Of a stretch of DNA of 64,000 nucleotides, positions 51,688-60,436 are shown piece by piece (within the stretch, counting starts at the first letter, position 1; the number at the start of each line of letters is the position of its first letter). Below the pieces are notes generated by a model. It saw only the letters and a list, made by a program, of their open reading frames with translations. It ran no database searches and was not told where the DNA came from. The position numbers and the translations under genes are program-made. This DNA is from Tropicibacter naphthalenivorans (GTDB lineage: Bacteria > Pseudomonadota > Alphaproteobacteria > Rhodobacterales > Rhodobacteraceae), in the NCBI RefSeq assembly GCF_900176475.1, contig NZ_FWXX01000001.1:496001-560000 (forward strand). The letters run 5' to 3'.

Positions 51688-53454
51688 ATGACCGACAGCC
51701 CGCAATATCAGGTGCTCGCCCGCAAGTACCGCCCCGAAACCTTTGCCGACCTCGTTGGCCAGGACGCCATGGTGCGCACGCTGCGCAATGCCTTCAAGGC
51801 CGATCGCATCGCCCAGGCCTTTATCATGACGGGGATTCGCGGGACGGGTAAGACGACCACGGCGCGGATCATCGCAAAGGGCATGAACTGCGTCGGGCCG
51901 GACGGCAACGGCACGCCGACCACCGACCCTTGCGGCGTGTGTGAGCATTGCGTCGCCATTATGGAAGGCCGCCATGTCGATGTCATGGAAATGGACGCCG
52001 CGTCGCGCACCGGCGTCAATGACATCCGCGAGATCATCGATTCGGTGCATTATCGGGCCGCCTCGGCGCGCTACAAGATCTACATCATCGACGAAGTGCA
52101 CATGCTGTCGAAGAGCGCCTTTAATGCGCTGCTCAAAACGCTCGAAGAGCCGCCCGCGCACGTCAAATTCATCTTCGCAACGACAGAGATTCGCCAAGTT
52201 CCGGTGACGGTTCTGTCGCGCTGCCAGCGCTTTGACCTGCGCCGGATCGAGCCCGAGGTGATGATCGCCCTTCTGCGCAAGATCGCCACGTCTGAGGGGG
52301 CCGAGATCACCGACGAGGCGCTCGCGCTTATCACCCGCTCTGCCGAAGGGTCCGCCCGCGACGCCACGTCCCTGTTGGATCAGGCGATTTCCCACGGCGC
52401 GGGTGAGACGACCGCCGATCAGGTGCGCGCCATGCTGGGCCTCGCCGATCGGGGCCGCGTCATGGACCTGTTCGAACGGATCATGCGCGGGGATGCGGCG
52501 GGCGCGCTAGAGGAGCTGTCTTCGCAGTACGCCGACGGGGCCGACCCCTTGGCCGTGCTGCGCGATCTGGCCGAGCTGACGCACTGGATTTCCGTGGTCA
52601 AGATCACACCCGACGCCGCCGAAGACCCCACCATCGGCCCGGATGAGCGCGCCCGCGGGCTGGCCTTTGCCGACGGTCTGGGGATGCGCCCGCTTAGCCG
52701 CGCGTGGCAGATGCTGCTGAAAGCCATCGAAGAGGTCTCGAACGCGCCCGCCGCGATGATGGCCGCCGAGATGGCGATCATCCGCCTGACCCACGTGGCC
52801 GAGCTGCCCTCGCCCGAAGAGCTGATCCGCAAGCTGCAAGACACACCGCCCCCGACCACGCCCGGCCCCGCTGGCGGTGGTGGCGGCTACCAGCACGGCG
52901 GTACGACGAATGCCCAAGGGATGCCCGCGCCCACGCACCCCGGCCCTTCCGGGCCTGTCGCGTACTCCGGCGCGCCGCATGGCGGTGCCCAGCCCGCCGT
53001 GGCGCAGGACGCCGCCCTCGCCCGTTACCCGACGTTCGAACATGTGCTTGAACTGATCCGCCAGAACCGCGACGTCAAACTGCTCGTCGAGGTCGAAGGC
53101 TGCCTGCGCCTCGCCGCCTACCAGCCCGGCCGGATCGAGTTTACGCCCACCGACAACGCCCCCGCCGACCTCGCGGCCAAGCTTGGCACCGCCCTGCAAC
53201 GCTGGACCGGCAATCGCTGGGTGGTGACCATCACCTCTGGCAGCACCGCTGAAACCATCGTGGAAAAGCGCGACGCGGCACGGCTGGCAATCGAGGCGCA
53301 GGCCGAGGCGCACCCCTTGGTGCAGGCCGCCCTCGCCGCTTTCCCCAAGGCGAAAATCAAGGCGGTCAAAACGCCCGAAGAACAGCAATCCCAAGCGCTT
53401 GAGGACGCCCTGCCAGAGGTCGAAGACGAATGGGACCCGTTCGAGGACAGCTAA
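51688..53454 (+). CDS. dnaX: DNA polymerase III subunits gamma/tau DnaX
   Basis: A 588-residue clamp-loader ATPase. Walker A is GIRGTGKTTTARI, the zinc-binding cysteines are in NCVGPDGNGTPTTDPCGVCEHC-type sequence, Walker B is YIIDEVHML and the SRC motif is VLSRCQRFDL. A Gly/Pro-rich linker at about residues 390-435 precedes the C-terminal tau region. It loads the beta clamp and links polymerases to the helicase. I did not find a clear slippery site for a gamma frameshift. Confidence 0.97.
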   Translation: MTDSPQYQVLARKYRPETFADLVGQDAMVRTLRNAFKADRIAQAFIMTGIRGTGKTTTARIIAKGMNCVGPDGNGTPTTDPCGVCEHCVAIMEGRHVDVMEMDAASRTGVNDIREIIDSVHYRAASARYKIYIIDEVHMLSKSAFNALLKTLEEPPAHVKFIFATTEIRQVPVTVLSRCQRFDLRRIEPEVMIALLRKIATSEGAEITDEALALITRSAEGSARDATSLLDQAISHGAGETTADQVRAMLGLADRGRVMDLFERIMRGDAAGALEELSSQYADGADPLAVLRDLAELTHWISVVKITPDAAEDPTIGPDERARGLAFADGLGMRPLSRAWQMLLKAIEEVSNAPAAMMAAEMAIIRLTHVAELPSPEELIRKLQDTPPPTTPGPAGGGGGYQHGGTTNAQGMPAPTHPGPSGPVAYSGAPHGGAQPAVAQDAALARYPTFEHVLELIRQNRDVKLLVEVEGCLRLAAYQPGRIEFTPTDNAPADLAAKLGTALQRWTGNRWVVTITSGSTAETIVEKRDAARLAIEAQAEAHPLVQAALAAFPKAKIKAVKTPEEQQSQALEDALPEVEDEWDPFEDS

Positions 53455-53531
53455 GGCGGGAATTCCTGACCTTTCGGTCAAAGCCGCGCGCGGGCTAAAT
53501 CCGACCCATCAACAGGACAGGACCCCTTTCA

Positions 53532-53981
53532 ATGATCCGCACCACCCTCGCTGCGCTCTGCCTCGCCACTCCGGCGCTGGCGGGCGAATACTGCCTGATC
53601 GACGGCACGGAACGCTTTAGCTGCACCTTCAACAACGGCGGCAAGGCCGTCGAGGTCTGCGACGCCATCTGGGACGACGACGACATCGCCACCTACGGCT
53701 TTTTCATCCCCGGCCAGGACCCCGAGCTGGAATTGCGCAATGAAATGACCGGGATGCTTTACACGAAATGGAACGGCATGGGCGAACCCTTTGGTTCGGT
53801 CAGCTTCAACAACGCCGACTGGAGCTATACCTACGAGGTCTGGTACGCGGGCGAAGACGGCGGCATCAACGTGCTGAAACAAGGCGAACAAATCGCCTCG
53901 CTGACCTGCGACACAGGCTCGGTGACCCACGACCTCGACACCCTGATCGAGCGCGTGGAAACCGCGCAACTCTCTCCGTAA
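53532..53981 (+). CDS. Small secreted protein of unknown function, inserted in dnaX-ybaB-recR
   Basis: A 149-residue protein with a signal peptide (MIRTTLAALCLATPALAG) and three to four cysteines in the mature part (YCLIDG, FSCTFN, EVCDAIW, LTCDTG), suggesting disulfides. No known domain is recognised. Its place between dnaX and ybaB splits a cluster that is usually contiguous. It is followed by a copy of the mosaic repeat. Confidence 0.75.
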   Translation: MIRTTLAALCLATPALAGEYCLIDGTERFSCTFNNGGKAVEVCDAIWDDDDIATYGFFIPGQDPELELRNEMTGMLYTKWNGMGEPFGSVSFNNADWSYTYEVWYAGEDGGINVLKQGEQIASLTCDTGSVTHDLDTLIERVETAQLSP

Positions 53982-53990
53982 AACGTGCTG

Positions 53991-54045
53991 CCGGGGACGG
54001 TGGGCGGGGCGATGTGCCTCTGGCACAAGCGCCGTCCCCTCCCCG
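53991..54045. repeat. GC-rich mosaic-hairpin intergenic repeat, copy C
   Basis: The core GGGACGGTGGGCGGGGCG (53994-54011) is identical to copy A. The inner hairpin is TGTGCC-TCT-GGCACA (54013-54027). An outer pair GGGGACGG (53993-54000) with CCGTCCCC (54032-54039) closes it. The stem sequence differs from copies A and B while pairing stays perfect. Confidence 0.7.
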
Positions 54046-54106
54046 GCCTTGTTCCCCCGCCCCCAGCCGCTTATCTAGGACCCAAGCACAGATCAGGAGA
54101 AATCAT

Positions 54107-54451
54107 ATGCTCAAGGGACTAGGCGGCCTCGGCGACATGGCCAAGATGATGAAGCAGGCGCAAGCCATGCAGGAAAAGGTCACCAAGATGCAGGAAGACC
54201 TGCACAACATGACCGTCATCGGCGAATCCGGCGCAGGTCTGGTCAAGGCGACCGCCTCGGCCAAGGGTGAACTCAAGGCGCTCGACATCGACCCCACCAT
54301 TTTCGATCCCAACGAAAAAGAAGTGGTCGAAGACCTCATCCTCGCCGCCATCAAGGACGCGCAGGCCAAGGCACAGGACCGCGCCCAGTCGGAAATGGCC
54401 AAAATCACCGAAGAGCTCGGCCTGCCCGCCGACATGAAGCTGCCCTTCTAA
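54107..54451 (+). CDS. Nucleoid-associated protein YbaB/EbfC
   Basis: A 114-residue DNA-binding protein that forms tweezer-like dimers. The opening MLKGLGGLGDMAKMMKQAQAM and the central block ESGAGLVKATASAKGELKAL are characteristic. It lies between dnaX and recR, its conserved neighbours. The ATG at 54107 follows AGGAG. Confidence 0.95.
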   Translation: MLKGLGGLGDMAKMMKQAQAMQEKVTKMQEDLHNMTVIGESGAGLVKATASAKGELKALDIDPTIFDPNEKEVVEDLILAAIKDAQAKAQDRAQSEMAKITEELGLPADMKLPF

Positions 54452-54505
54452 GGCACGACGCCGCGCGGCCCGACCGGGGTGGCGCGGCTCCACAAGGACG
54501 ATGCC

Positions 54506-55099
54506 ATGAGCGGCAACACCGACATCGAAGGCTTGATCGACCTCATGGCCCGCCTGCCCGGCCTTGGGCCTCGGTCTGCGCGCCGTGCGGTGCTGCACCT
54601 GATCCGCAAACGCGGGCAGTTGCTCTCGCCCCTCGCGCAGGCCATGCTGACCGTGTCGGAAACCGCCCGCGAATGTCTGAACTGCGGCAACGTCGGCACC
54701 ACCGACATCTGCGACATCTGCGAAAACAATGGCCGCGCCAATGGCCAGCTTTGCGTGGTCGAGGACGTCTCTGACCTTTGGGCGATGGAGCGCTCGGGCG
54801 TGTTTCGCGGGCGCTATCACGTGCTCGGCGGCACGCTTTCGGCGCTCAATGGCGTTGGCCCCGACGATCTGCGCATCCCGCAGCTGCGCGACCGCATCGA
54901 CGCCGAAGCGGTTACCGAAGTCATCCTCGCGCTCAACGCCACCATCGACGGGCAAACCACGGCGCATTATATCGCCGACCAGCTAGAGGGGCGCGCCCTG
55001 CTGACCTCTTTGGCCCAAGGCGTGCCCATCGGCGGCGAGCTGGACTACCTCGACGACGGCACGATCACCGCGGCGCTGAACGCCCGCAAGCCGATCTAA
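54506..55099 (+). CDS. recR: Recombination mediator RecR
   Basis: A 197-residue protein of the RecFOR pathway that helps load RecA on gapped DNA. The helix-hairpin-helix [15 protein letters not shown], the zinc finger [16 protein letters not shown] and the Toprim segment [15 protein letters not shown] are in the right order. The ATG at 54506 has AAGGA seven bases upstream; a GTG at 54479 is less likely. Confidence 0.96.
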   Translation: MSGNTDIEGLIDLMARLPGLGPRSARRAVLHLIRKRGQLLSPLAQAMLTVSETARECLNCGNVGTTDICDICENNGRANGQLCVVEDVSDLWAMERSGVFRGRYHVLGGTLSALNGVGPDDLRIPQLRDRIDAEAVTEVILALNATIDGQTTAHYIADQLEGRALLTSLAQGVPIGGELDYLDDGTITAALNARKPI

Positions 55100-55204
55100 A
55101 CCGCGCTCTGGCCGGAAAAATTTCCCTTTGCGCCGAAAACGGTAAGGCTTTGGCAACACTGTTGGCCGTAGTCTGAACGGGCCTTCGTCAACCCACGTTC
55201 CGCC

Positions 55205-55657
55205 ATGCTCCGTCTCACAGCCTTTGCGCTGCCCATACTGCTGCCGCTATGCGCCCTTGCGCAGGACGCGCCCGATGCCCTGCCCGGCACCGGATTTTTC
55301 CTAGCGGGCACCACCGGCCCGGATCACGCGCTTGGCCTGCGGCTCGCCCAGCGGGATCGCGTTGCGGATGTGGCCTTTGATTTGTCGCTGACGCACCTGC
55401 CCGACCCACAGCACCCGCGCCCCTTGCGGGTGGAACTTGGCGCGACCTACACCCTGCCCTCCGCCGATCTGCGGCCCTTCATCGCCCTGTCCGACTGGGC
55501 GCAGACCCCGCCCGAGGGCCAAACCGCCAGCCGTGCGCTGACCGTGGGGCTGGATTTCTCTCCGGCACAATTCTCGGCCCTGGACGGACAGATCGAGGCG
55601 GCAACCAGCACCTCCGGCGAGACGAACCTTGGACTGTCGCTGCGGCTGGCGTTTTAA
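55205..55657 (+). CDS. Small exported protein, unrecognised
   Basis: A 150-residue protein with a signal peptide (MLRLTAFALPILLPLCALAQ). The mature part alternates polar and hydrophobic residues and ends in Phe (GLSLRLAF), as beta-barrel or outer-membrane proteins often do. No domain is recognised. It follows recR after about 100 bases, with no clear operon link. Confidence 0.7.
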   Translation: MLRLTAFALPILLPLCALAQDAPDALPGTGFFLAGTTGPDHALGLRLAQRDRVADVAFDLSLTHLPDPQHPRPLRVELGATYTLPSADLRPFIALSDWAQTPPEGQTASRALTVGLDFSPAQFSALDGQIEAATSTSGETNLGLSLRLAF

Positions 55658-55747
55658 CCCATACGAATTCGCATGGAATGAATGCCGATTCGGGCAATCC
55701 CTGCAGAGAACAGCATAAGCTACACCCATGGCGAAAGGAGATTCGCC

Positions 55748-56374
55748 ATGCTCAAGACCCCTGCCCTGCTTGCCCTGTTCGCCGCCGCCCCCGTTGGCGG
55801 GGCCGTCTATCGCGCGATCTGGTTCCAGACCCCACCCGAGGCGCTGACCGCCTTCGAAGCGGCAATCCTCAGCCGCCCCACGGCGCTTTGGGTTCACATT
55901 GTCGCCGCCTGCGCCCTCAGCCTGCTGGGCGCATTGCAAGTCGCCCCGGCCCTGCGCCGCGCGCACCCAACCCTCCACAAACGCTTGGGCTATGTCGCGT
56001 GGACCTCTGGCGTCATCATGGGGGCCAGCGGCATCTGGATCGTGCTGGCCTTTCCCACCACCGAAGGCTCGGAACCCGCGACCCAAGCGGTGCGTCTGAT
56101 CTTTGGCGCGCTGACCCTGTGGTGGTGCGCCGACGGGCTCTGCGCCGCGATCCAGCGCGACATCCCCCGCCACCGCGCGCAAATGCTGCGATTGTTCGTC
56201 TTTAGCGCCTCGGCGACCACAAACGCCCTGCTGATCGGCGCCTATAGCGCCACCGGGGCCGAGCTGACGCCGCGCGCCTTTACCATCCTGCTGACCGCCG
56301 GCTGGACCCTGGCCCTGATCGCCGCCGAAGCACTGATCCACCGCCGCCCCACTTTGCGTAACGCGCGAATTTAA
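55748..56374 (+). CDS. DUF2306 integral membrane protein
   Basis: A 208-residue protein with about six hydrophobic segments. The conserved His-containing helices LWVHIVAACALSLLGALQVAP and HKRLGYVAW and the PRHRAQMLRLFVFSASATTNAL block match DUF2306. The His pattern could hold heme or a metal, but no function is established. AAAGGAG lies seven bases before the ATG at 55748. Confidence 0.85.
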   Translation: MLKTPALLALFAAAPVGGAVYRAIWFQTPPEALTAFEAAILSRPTALWVHIVAACALSLLGALQVAPALRRAHPTLHKRLGYVAWTSGVIMGASGIWIVLAFPTTEGSEPATQAVRLIFGALTLWWCADGLCAAIQRDIPRHRAQMLRLFVFSASATTNALLIGAYSATGAELTPRAFTILLTAGWTLALIAAEALIHRRPTLRNARI

Positions 56375-56375
56375 C

Positions 56376-56729
56376 TTACTTATCAACTTCTACCGAGCTA
56401 GCGATTTCGAGAGCATCTTGCCGCAACTGTTCTTTGGCACGACTGACTATCTCGTTGAACGGTTCATCATCTGAGAAGATTGGAATTCGAACAGCCATCG
56501 TGCAATTCAACGGTTCGTCCGTTTGGTCCATAGCATCATGCTTGACGTAAATCGGAAATTTGACGACGTAGTAGTCAGCGAGCGCAACTTTTTTGCTCGT
56601 CGGATTTTGCCCGTCCCAACCGTCCATCTCTTCTCTAACCATCCCGGCCACTTTGTGCACTTGCGCAAATCCGAAGCTTGTCCGCATAACTTCAATCTCC
56701 TTTAAGGTGATCGAAAGTTGCTTAGCCAT
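56376..56729 (-). CDS. AT-rich orphan protein, unrecognised (117 aa)
   Basis: A 117-residue protein beginning MAKQLSITLKEIEVMRTSFG, with no signal peptide. Its base composition is clearly lower in GC than its neighbours (many A/T-ending codons such as AAA and GAA in a region otherwise around two-thirds GC), a sign of recent transfer. It is one base from the end of the DUF2306 gene on the opposite strand. No family is recognised. The acidic and polar content suggests a soluble protein. Confidence 0.6.
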   Translation of the reverse strand: MAKQLSITLKEIEVMRTSFGFAQVHKVAGMVREEMDGWDGQNPTSKKVALADYYVVKFPIYVKHDAMDQTDEPLNCTMAVRIPIFSDDEPFNEIVSRAKEQLRQDALEIASSVEVDK

Positions 56730-56762
56730 CCATAATTGTCAAACACCTTTCCGAAAAAGAAA

Positions 56763-56789
56763 AACCCCCAGCCGCAAAGGCCGGGGGTT
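56763..56789 (-). terminator. Terminator of trcR
   Basis: On the minus strand AACCCCC-GGCC and its partner GGC-GGGGGTT form a long stem around TTTGC, followed by TTTTTCTTTTT. It lies some 25 bases beyond the trcR stop and upstream of the AT-rich orphan. Confidence 0.85.
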
Positions 56790-56812
56790 CTATCCTAAAC
56801 GATTTCAGCGGC

Positions 56813-57556
56813 TTAGCGCGGCTGATCGTCTTCGTCGTCGCTGCTGCCGGGCAGGTTAAAGAAGCTGTCAGCGTCCGAGTAATCCTCGTCCTTCTTATCG
56901 TCCTCGTCGCGCGGATCGGACAGCGAGAAGGTCTCCAGCCCTTCCATGTTGGACGGCAGGCGCGGCTCGGTGTCCATGTCGAGGCTCTGCTCGGTGCTCA
57001 CCAGCTTGCGGCGCTCGTCGTCGGTCATTGCGTTGGCGGATTTCGCGGCCTTGGCGACAGCGGCGTCCAGCTCGGACTGCTTACACAGACCCAGCGCAAC
57101 CGGGTCGATCGGCTGCATGTTCTGGATGTTCCAGTGGGTGCGCTCGCGGATCGACTGGATCGTCGGCTTGGTGGTGCCCACCAGCTTCGAGATCTGGCCG
57201 TCGGACAGTTCGGGGTGGAACTTGACCAGCCACAGGATCGCGTTCGGACGGTCCTGACGTTTCGACAGCGGGGTGTAGCGCGGGCCACGGCGCTTGTCCT
57301 CGTCGCGGGCGGCCGGGTTGTGCTTGAGCTTCATCTTATACAGCGGATCGTTTTCCGCGCGGTCGATTTCGGCCTGCACCAGCTGGTTGTTGGCAATCGG
57401 GTCAAAGCCCTTGACGCCCACGGCCACGTCGCCATCCGCGATGCCCTGGATTTCCAGCTCGTGGAAGCCGGTGAAATCACCGATCTGCTTGAAGGTCAGC
57501 GTCGTGTTGTCCACCAGCCAAACGGCGGTCGCTTTGGGGTGAAGAAGCTTGCTCAT
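56813..57556 (-). CDS. trcR: Cell-cycle transcriptional regulator TrcR (DUF1013)
   Basis: A 247-residue alphaproteobacterial protein. The N-terminal half (MSKLLHPKATAVWLVDNTTL then TFKQIGDFTGFHELEIQGIADG) is highly conserved and contains two helix-turn-helix-like segments (the second is DGQISKLVGTTKPTIQSIRE). The C-terminal 60 residues are acidic and probably disordered. The family is a nucleoid-bound regulator linked to the cell cycle in Caulobacter relatives. AAGGAG lies nine bases before the ATG. Confidence 0.92.
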   Translation of the reverse strand: MSKLLHPKATAVWLVDNTTLTFKQIGDFTGFHELEIQGIADGDVAVGVKGFDPIANNQLVQAEIDRAENDPLYKMKLKHNPAARDEDKRRGPRYTPLSKRQDRPNAILWLVKFHPELSDGQISKLVGTTKPTIQSIRERTHWNIQNMQPIDPVALGLCKQSELDAAVAKAAKSANAMTDDERRKLVSTEQSLDMDTEPRLPSNMEGLETFSLSDPRDEDDKKDEDYSDADSFFNLPGSSDDEDDQPR

Positions 57557-57831
57557 GGGTTATAACTCCTTGGCTCGAATGGCCCCGCTCGGGTTGCCCC
57601 CGGCCATATCTTTCGCCGCGCCCGAGGTTCTGACCAAGGGCTGCTTCGGGGGCCGAAGCGGGTGTCCGTTGTAGGGAAACTTGCCGCCCTTATAGTCGCG
57701 ACACGGGTAAAGGGGAAGTAAATTCCGCGTCTCCCCCGCGCACAATGGGCACAAATCAGCGTAGTTTCTGGCAAACCGGGGCGAATCCTTGTACCCGATC
57801 CGTTAACCAAACCTTGCTGCCGAGTGTCCCT

Positions 57832-58458
57832 ATGCGTCTGTCTCTTGCCCTGTCTGCCCTGATCGCCACCTCTGCCACCGCGCAGGATATCTCGGGCGAG
57901 TTTGACTATTACGTGATGGCGCTGTCGTGGTCGCCGAACTGGTGCGCTTTGGAGGGCGATGGCCGCCAGTCGCCTCAGTGTGACGAGGATTTCGGCTGGG
58001 TTCTGCACGGGCTGTGGCCGCAATACCATCGCGGCTACCCCAAGTTCTGCAACACCGTGGAACGCCAGCCTTCGCGCCAGATGACCCAAGAGATGGCCGA
58101 CATCATGGGCACCTCGGGCCTTGCGTGGCACCAGTGGAAAAAGCACGGCGTCTGCACCGGCCTGTCCGCCAGCGCCTATTACCAGCTCTCGCGCGACGCC
58201 TATGCGACGGTCAACCGCCCCGAGGTGTTCCGCAAGCTCGACAAGACGGTCAAGGTGCCCGCCTCCGTGGTCGAAGAGGCTTTTCTCAAGGCAAATCCGC
58301 AGCTTGAGCCGGATATGATCACCATCACCTGCAATCAGGGCTACATTCAGGAGGCCCGCGTTTGCCTGTCCAAGGATCTTGAACCGGTGCCCTGCGGGCG
58401 CGACGTGGTGCGCGATTGCCGGATGACCGACGCGCTGTTCGATCCGGTGCGCGACTAA
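57832..58458 (+). CDS. Secreted ribonuclease T2 family protein
   Basis: A 208-residue exported endoribonuclease. A signal peptide (MRLSLALSALIATSATAQ) precedes the two catalytic segments, CAS I VLHGLWPQ (H59) and CAS II WHQWKKHGVC (H100, K104, H105). Cysteines around them fit the conserved disulfides. It would degrade RNA in the periplasm; with CpdB in the same region this would complete RNA salvage, though the genes are not linked. The ATG at 57832 gives the signal peptide. Confidence 0.93.
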   Translation: MRLSLALSALIATSATAQDISGEFDYYVMALSWSPNWCALEGDGRQSPQCDEDFGWVLHGLWPQYHRGYPKFCNTVERQPSRQMTQEMADIMGTSGLAWHQWKKHGVCTGLSASAYYQLSRDAYATVNRPEVFRKLDKTVKVPASVVEEAFLKANPQLEPDMITITCNQGYIQEARVCLSKDLEPVPCGRDVVRDCRMTDALFDPVRD

Positions 58459-58548
58459 GGTTTTCGGCGCGAATTGCGCGCGGCTCAAACCTTTCTCAAC
58501 ATATTTGCTTCAAAACCACCTCAAAGAAGAAACTGATTTGAGGTGACC

Positions 58549-59295
58549 ATGTCCTTTGTGCTTCGCGCCGCGCTGTTCTGCGCGCTGATGCCGATGACCG
58601 CCACCGCCCAACAGGGCAGTTTGTTTGTGCACGCGCCCGCCAGCGCGCCGCTGATCGCCGCCAAACCGGCAGCCTTTATCGCGACAGAGGCCGCGCCGCT
58701 GGTCGGTGGCGCAGGCCGTGCCAGCCTGTTTGCCGGGCAATCCGGGACCAGCTTTTTCGCGCCGCTGCCCGACCGTCCGCGCAGCATCCGTTTGCCGGTT
58801 GCGCCCGGCCCCTATGCCTCGGACGCGGATCGCATCCGGCACGTGATCGCCAGCGCCGAGGCCAGCAAACACGGGTACGATTCCGTCCAGCACGGCGCGC
58901 GCCGCAAACCTGCACGCGCGCCCACACAGATGACCCTGGGCGAGATTTATGACTGGATCGCCGCCACCCCCGGCCAGCCCCACGCCATTGGCCGCTACCA
59001 GTTCATCCCCAAGACGCTGAAACGGCTGGCGAAACGCGCCGGGATGGGCCGCAACACGCCGTTTTCGCCGCAAACGCAGGACCAGCTGGCCGATATCTTA
59101 TTGGAAGAGGCGGGCCTGTCCGCCATCCGCGCAGGCAAGATGAGCCGCCGTGATTTCATGAACAACCTTGCGAAAATCTGGGCCGGGCTGCCGAACTCTT
59201 CGGGCCGTTCACATTATCACGGATATGCAGGCAACAAGGCCAGCATCTCTTGGGCCAAGTTCGAAACCGAGATGAAAAAAATCTTTCCATCTTAG
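58549..59295 (+). CDS. Exported muramidase-like protein
   Basis: A 248-residue protein with a signal peptide (MSFVLRAALFCALMPMTATAQ). The C-terminal half has YDWIAATPGQPHAIGRYQFIPKTL, the pattern of phage-lysozyme-like muramidases (COG4678), where the Gly-Arg-Tyr-Gln-Phe block lines the active site. The first 100 residues are a low-complexity linker. Peptidoglycan cleavage is likely but the catalytic Glu is not certain. The ATG follows GAGGTGA. Confidence 0.75.
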   Translation: MSFVLRAALFCALMPMTATAQQGSLFVHAPASAPLIAAKPAAFIATEAAPLVGGAGRASLFAGQSGTSFFAPLPDRPRSIRLPVAPGPYASDADRIRHVIASAEASKHGYDSVQHGARRKPARAPTQMTLGEIYDWIAATPGQPHAIGRYQFIPKTLKRLAKRAGMGRNTPFSPQTQDQLADILLEEAGLSAIRAGKMSRRDFMNNLAKIWAGLPNSSGRSHYHGYAGNKASISWAKFETEMKKIFPS

Positions 59296-59373
59296 TGGCG
59301 GACCTCTGACATACGTCAAGGTGCAGATATAATTTTTGGTTTATCCTGAATGAAAGCAGACAGGAGGAAAGCC

Positions 59374-59715
59374 ATGTTCCGCACCATCACATTCGCCCTG
59401 ATCGCAGCCCTCGGGCTAAGCGCCGCAGCGCAAGCAGGTGATTGCACCGGCAATGTCGTCGGCGTCCGCCCGATCAGCCAGTATAACCACGCGGCAGGCA
59501 ACGGCTTTTTGGCGATGCGCACGGGACCAGGGTCAAGGTATCAGCAGATCTCCGAACTCTATCTCGGCGATGAGATTTCCGTCTGGGGCCGCAACGGCAA
59601 TTGGTACCAAGTTTCGTGTATGTCAGGCCGCTGCACCAACCCCCTGTGGGGCCAACCCAGCGCCAACGGCTGGGTCTATGGCAAGTACATCTCAATCGGC
59701 GGAGTCTGCCCGTAA
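59374..59715 (+). CDS. Small exported SH3-domain protein
   Basis: A 113-residue protein with a signal peptide (MFRTITFALIAALGLSAAAQA) and one bacterial SH3 domain with six cysteines or so (FLAMRTGPGSRYQQISELYL and WYQVSCMSGRCTNPLWG). The domain closely resembles the last domain of the protease at 36137-38326, sharing SE-YLGD, QV-C-SG-C and the terminal KY-SI. AGGAGG lies just before the ATG. Cell-wall binding is inferred. Confidence 0.85.
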   Translation: MFRTITFALIAALGLSAAAQAGDCTGNVVGVRPISQYNHAAGNGFLAMRTGPGSRYQQISELYLGDEISVWGRNGNWYQVSCMSGRCTNPLWGQPSANGWVYGKYISIGGVCP

Positions 59716-59719
59716 CCCC

Positions 59720-60352
59720 TTAGAACGCATAACCAAATCGGGCGATGTCGCGGGCGCAGACCTCGCCCACCCATTCGGCCAGCGCGTCGTCGTAGTACCC
59801 GCGATAGTCGCCCCGCTCTGATCGGTTCTCGTGCCCCATTTCGGGTTCGAACCCGAGGCGATCCACCAAAGGCCCCCAATCCTCGTGCAGCCTTTCGAGC
59901 CGGAGGAACAGATCGCAGCGTTCCTCCCCCGCTGCGTCAGTGACATACCGGGCGTAATCCCACCGGCGCAGGGTGCCTTCGTTAAAGGGATGGCGCAGGA
60001 AATCGGCAAAGCCCAGCCGCTGCGCCAACCCAACCGCCGGGTGGTCAAAGCTCTGCCCTTGCAGCCAGTGATAATAGCTGACCAACCGGTCCCACGGATT
60101 GCGCACAAGGCAAAACACGAACATGTCGTCAAAGGGCACGACACCCTGAATATCCGCCAGCGTCGAGTGTTTCCAAAGCCGCCCCGGCGCCTTTAGCAGC
60201 TCGACCCGCGCGCGGCGTTTGCGCGCCTTGGGGGTGTCGCCGATCAGGATGTCGTCCTTGTGCGCGCGCGCCTCCAGCGCCGCCGCCATCGAGGTGCCGC
60301 CGGTCTTGGGGATGTGCACAAAGATGAACCGCCGCCCAGGAGAGATAATCAT
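59720..60352 (-). CDS. Sulfotransferase family 2 domain protein
   Basis: A 210-residue protein with the PAPS-binding 5'-phosphosulfate loop FVHIPKTGGTSM at the N-terminus and the 3'-phosphate site LVRNPWDRLVSYYHW. The family adds sulfate to carbohydrates or other surface molecules. The acceptor is unknown. It is convergent with the SH3 gene, only four bases away, and divergent from the acyl-CoA synthetase. Confidence 0.9.
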   Translation of the reverse strand: MIISPGRRFIFVHIPKTGGTSMAAALEARAHKDDILIGDTPKARKRRARVELLKAPGRLWKHSTLADIQGVVPFDDMFVFCLVRNPWDRLVSYYHWLQGQSFDHPAVGLAQRLGFADFLRHPFNEGTLRRWDYARYVTDAAGEERCDLFLRLERLHEDWGPLVDRLGFEPEMGHENRSERGDYRGYYDDALAEWVGEVCARDIARFGYAF

Positions 60353-60436
60353 GCGCGCATTCTAGCGCTAACCGCCCTTTCCACCAGCAAAATCCTGTCG
60401 CATATTCGCGCCAAGGCATATTTGGAGGAGGACCCG

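Noticed and set aside
51688-53454. Programmed frameshift in dnaX producing gamma
   Set aside because: No A-rich slippery heptamer with a downstream hairpin was seen; alphaproteobacteria often make gamma by other means.
59841-59856. 16-base perfect palindrome TCGGGTTCGAACCCGA, resembling a tRNA T-loop
   Set aside because: It lies within the sulfotransferase coding sequence and no cloverleaf can be drawn around it.
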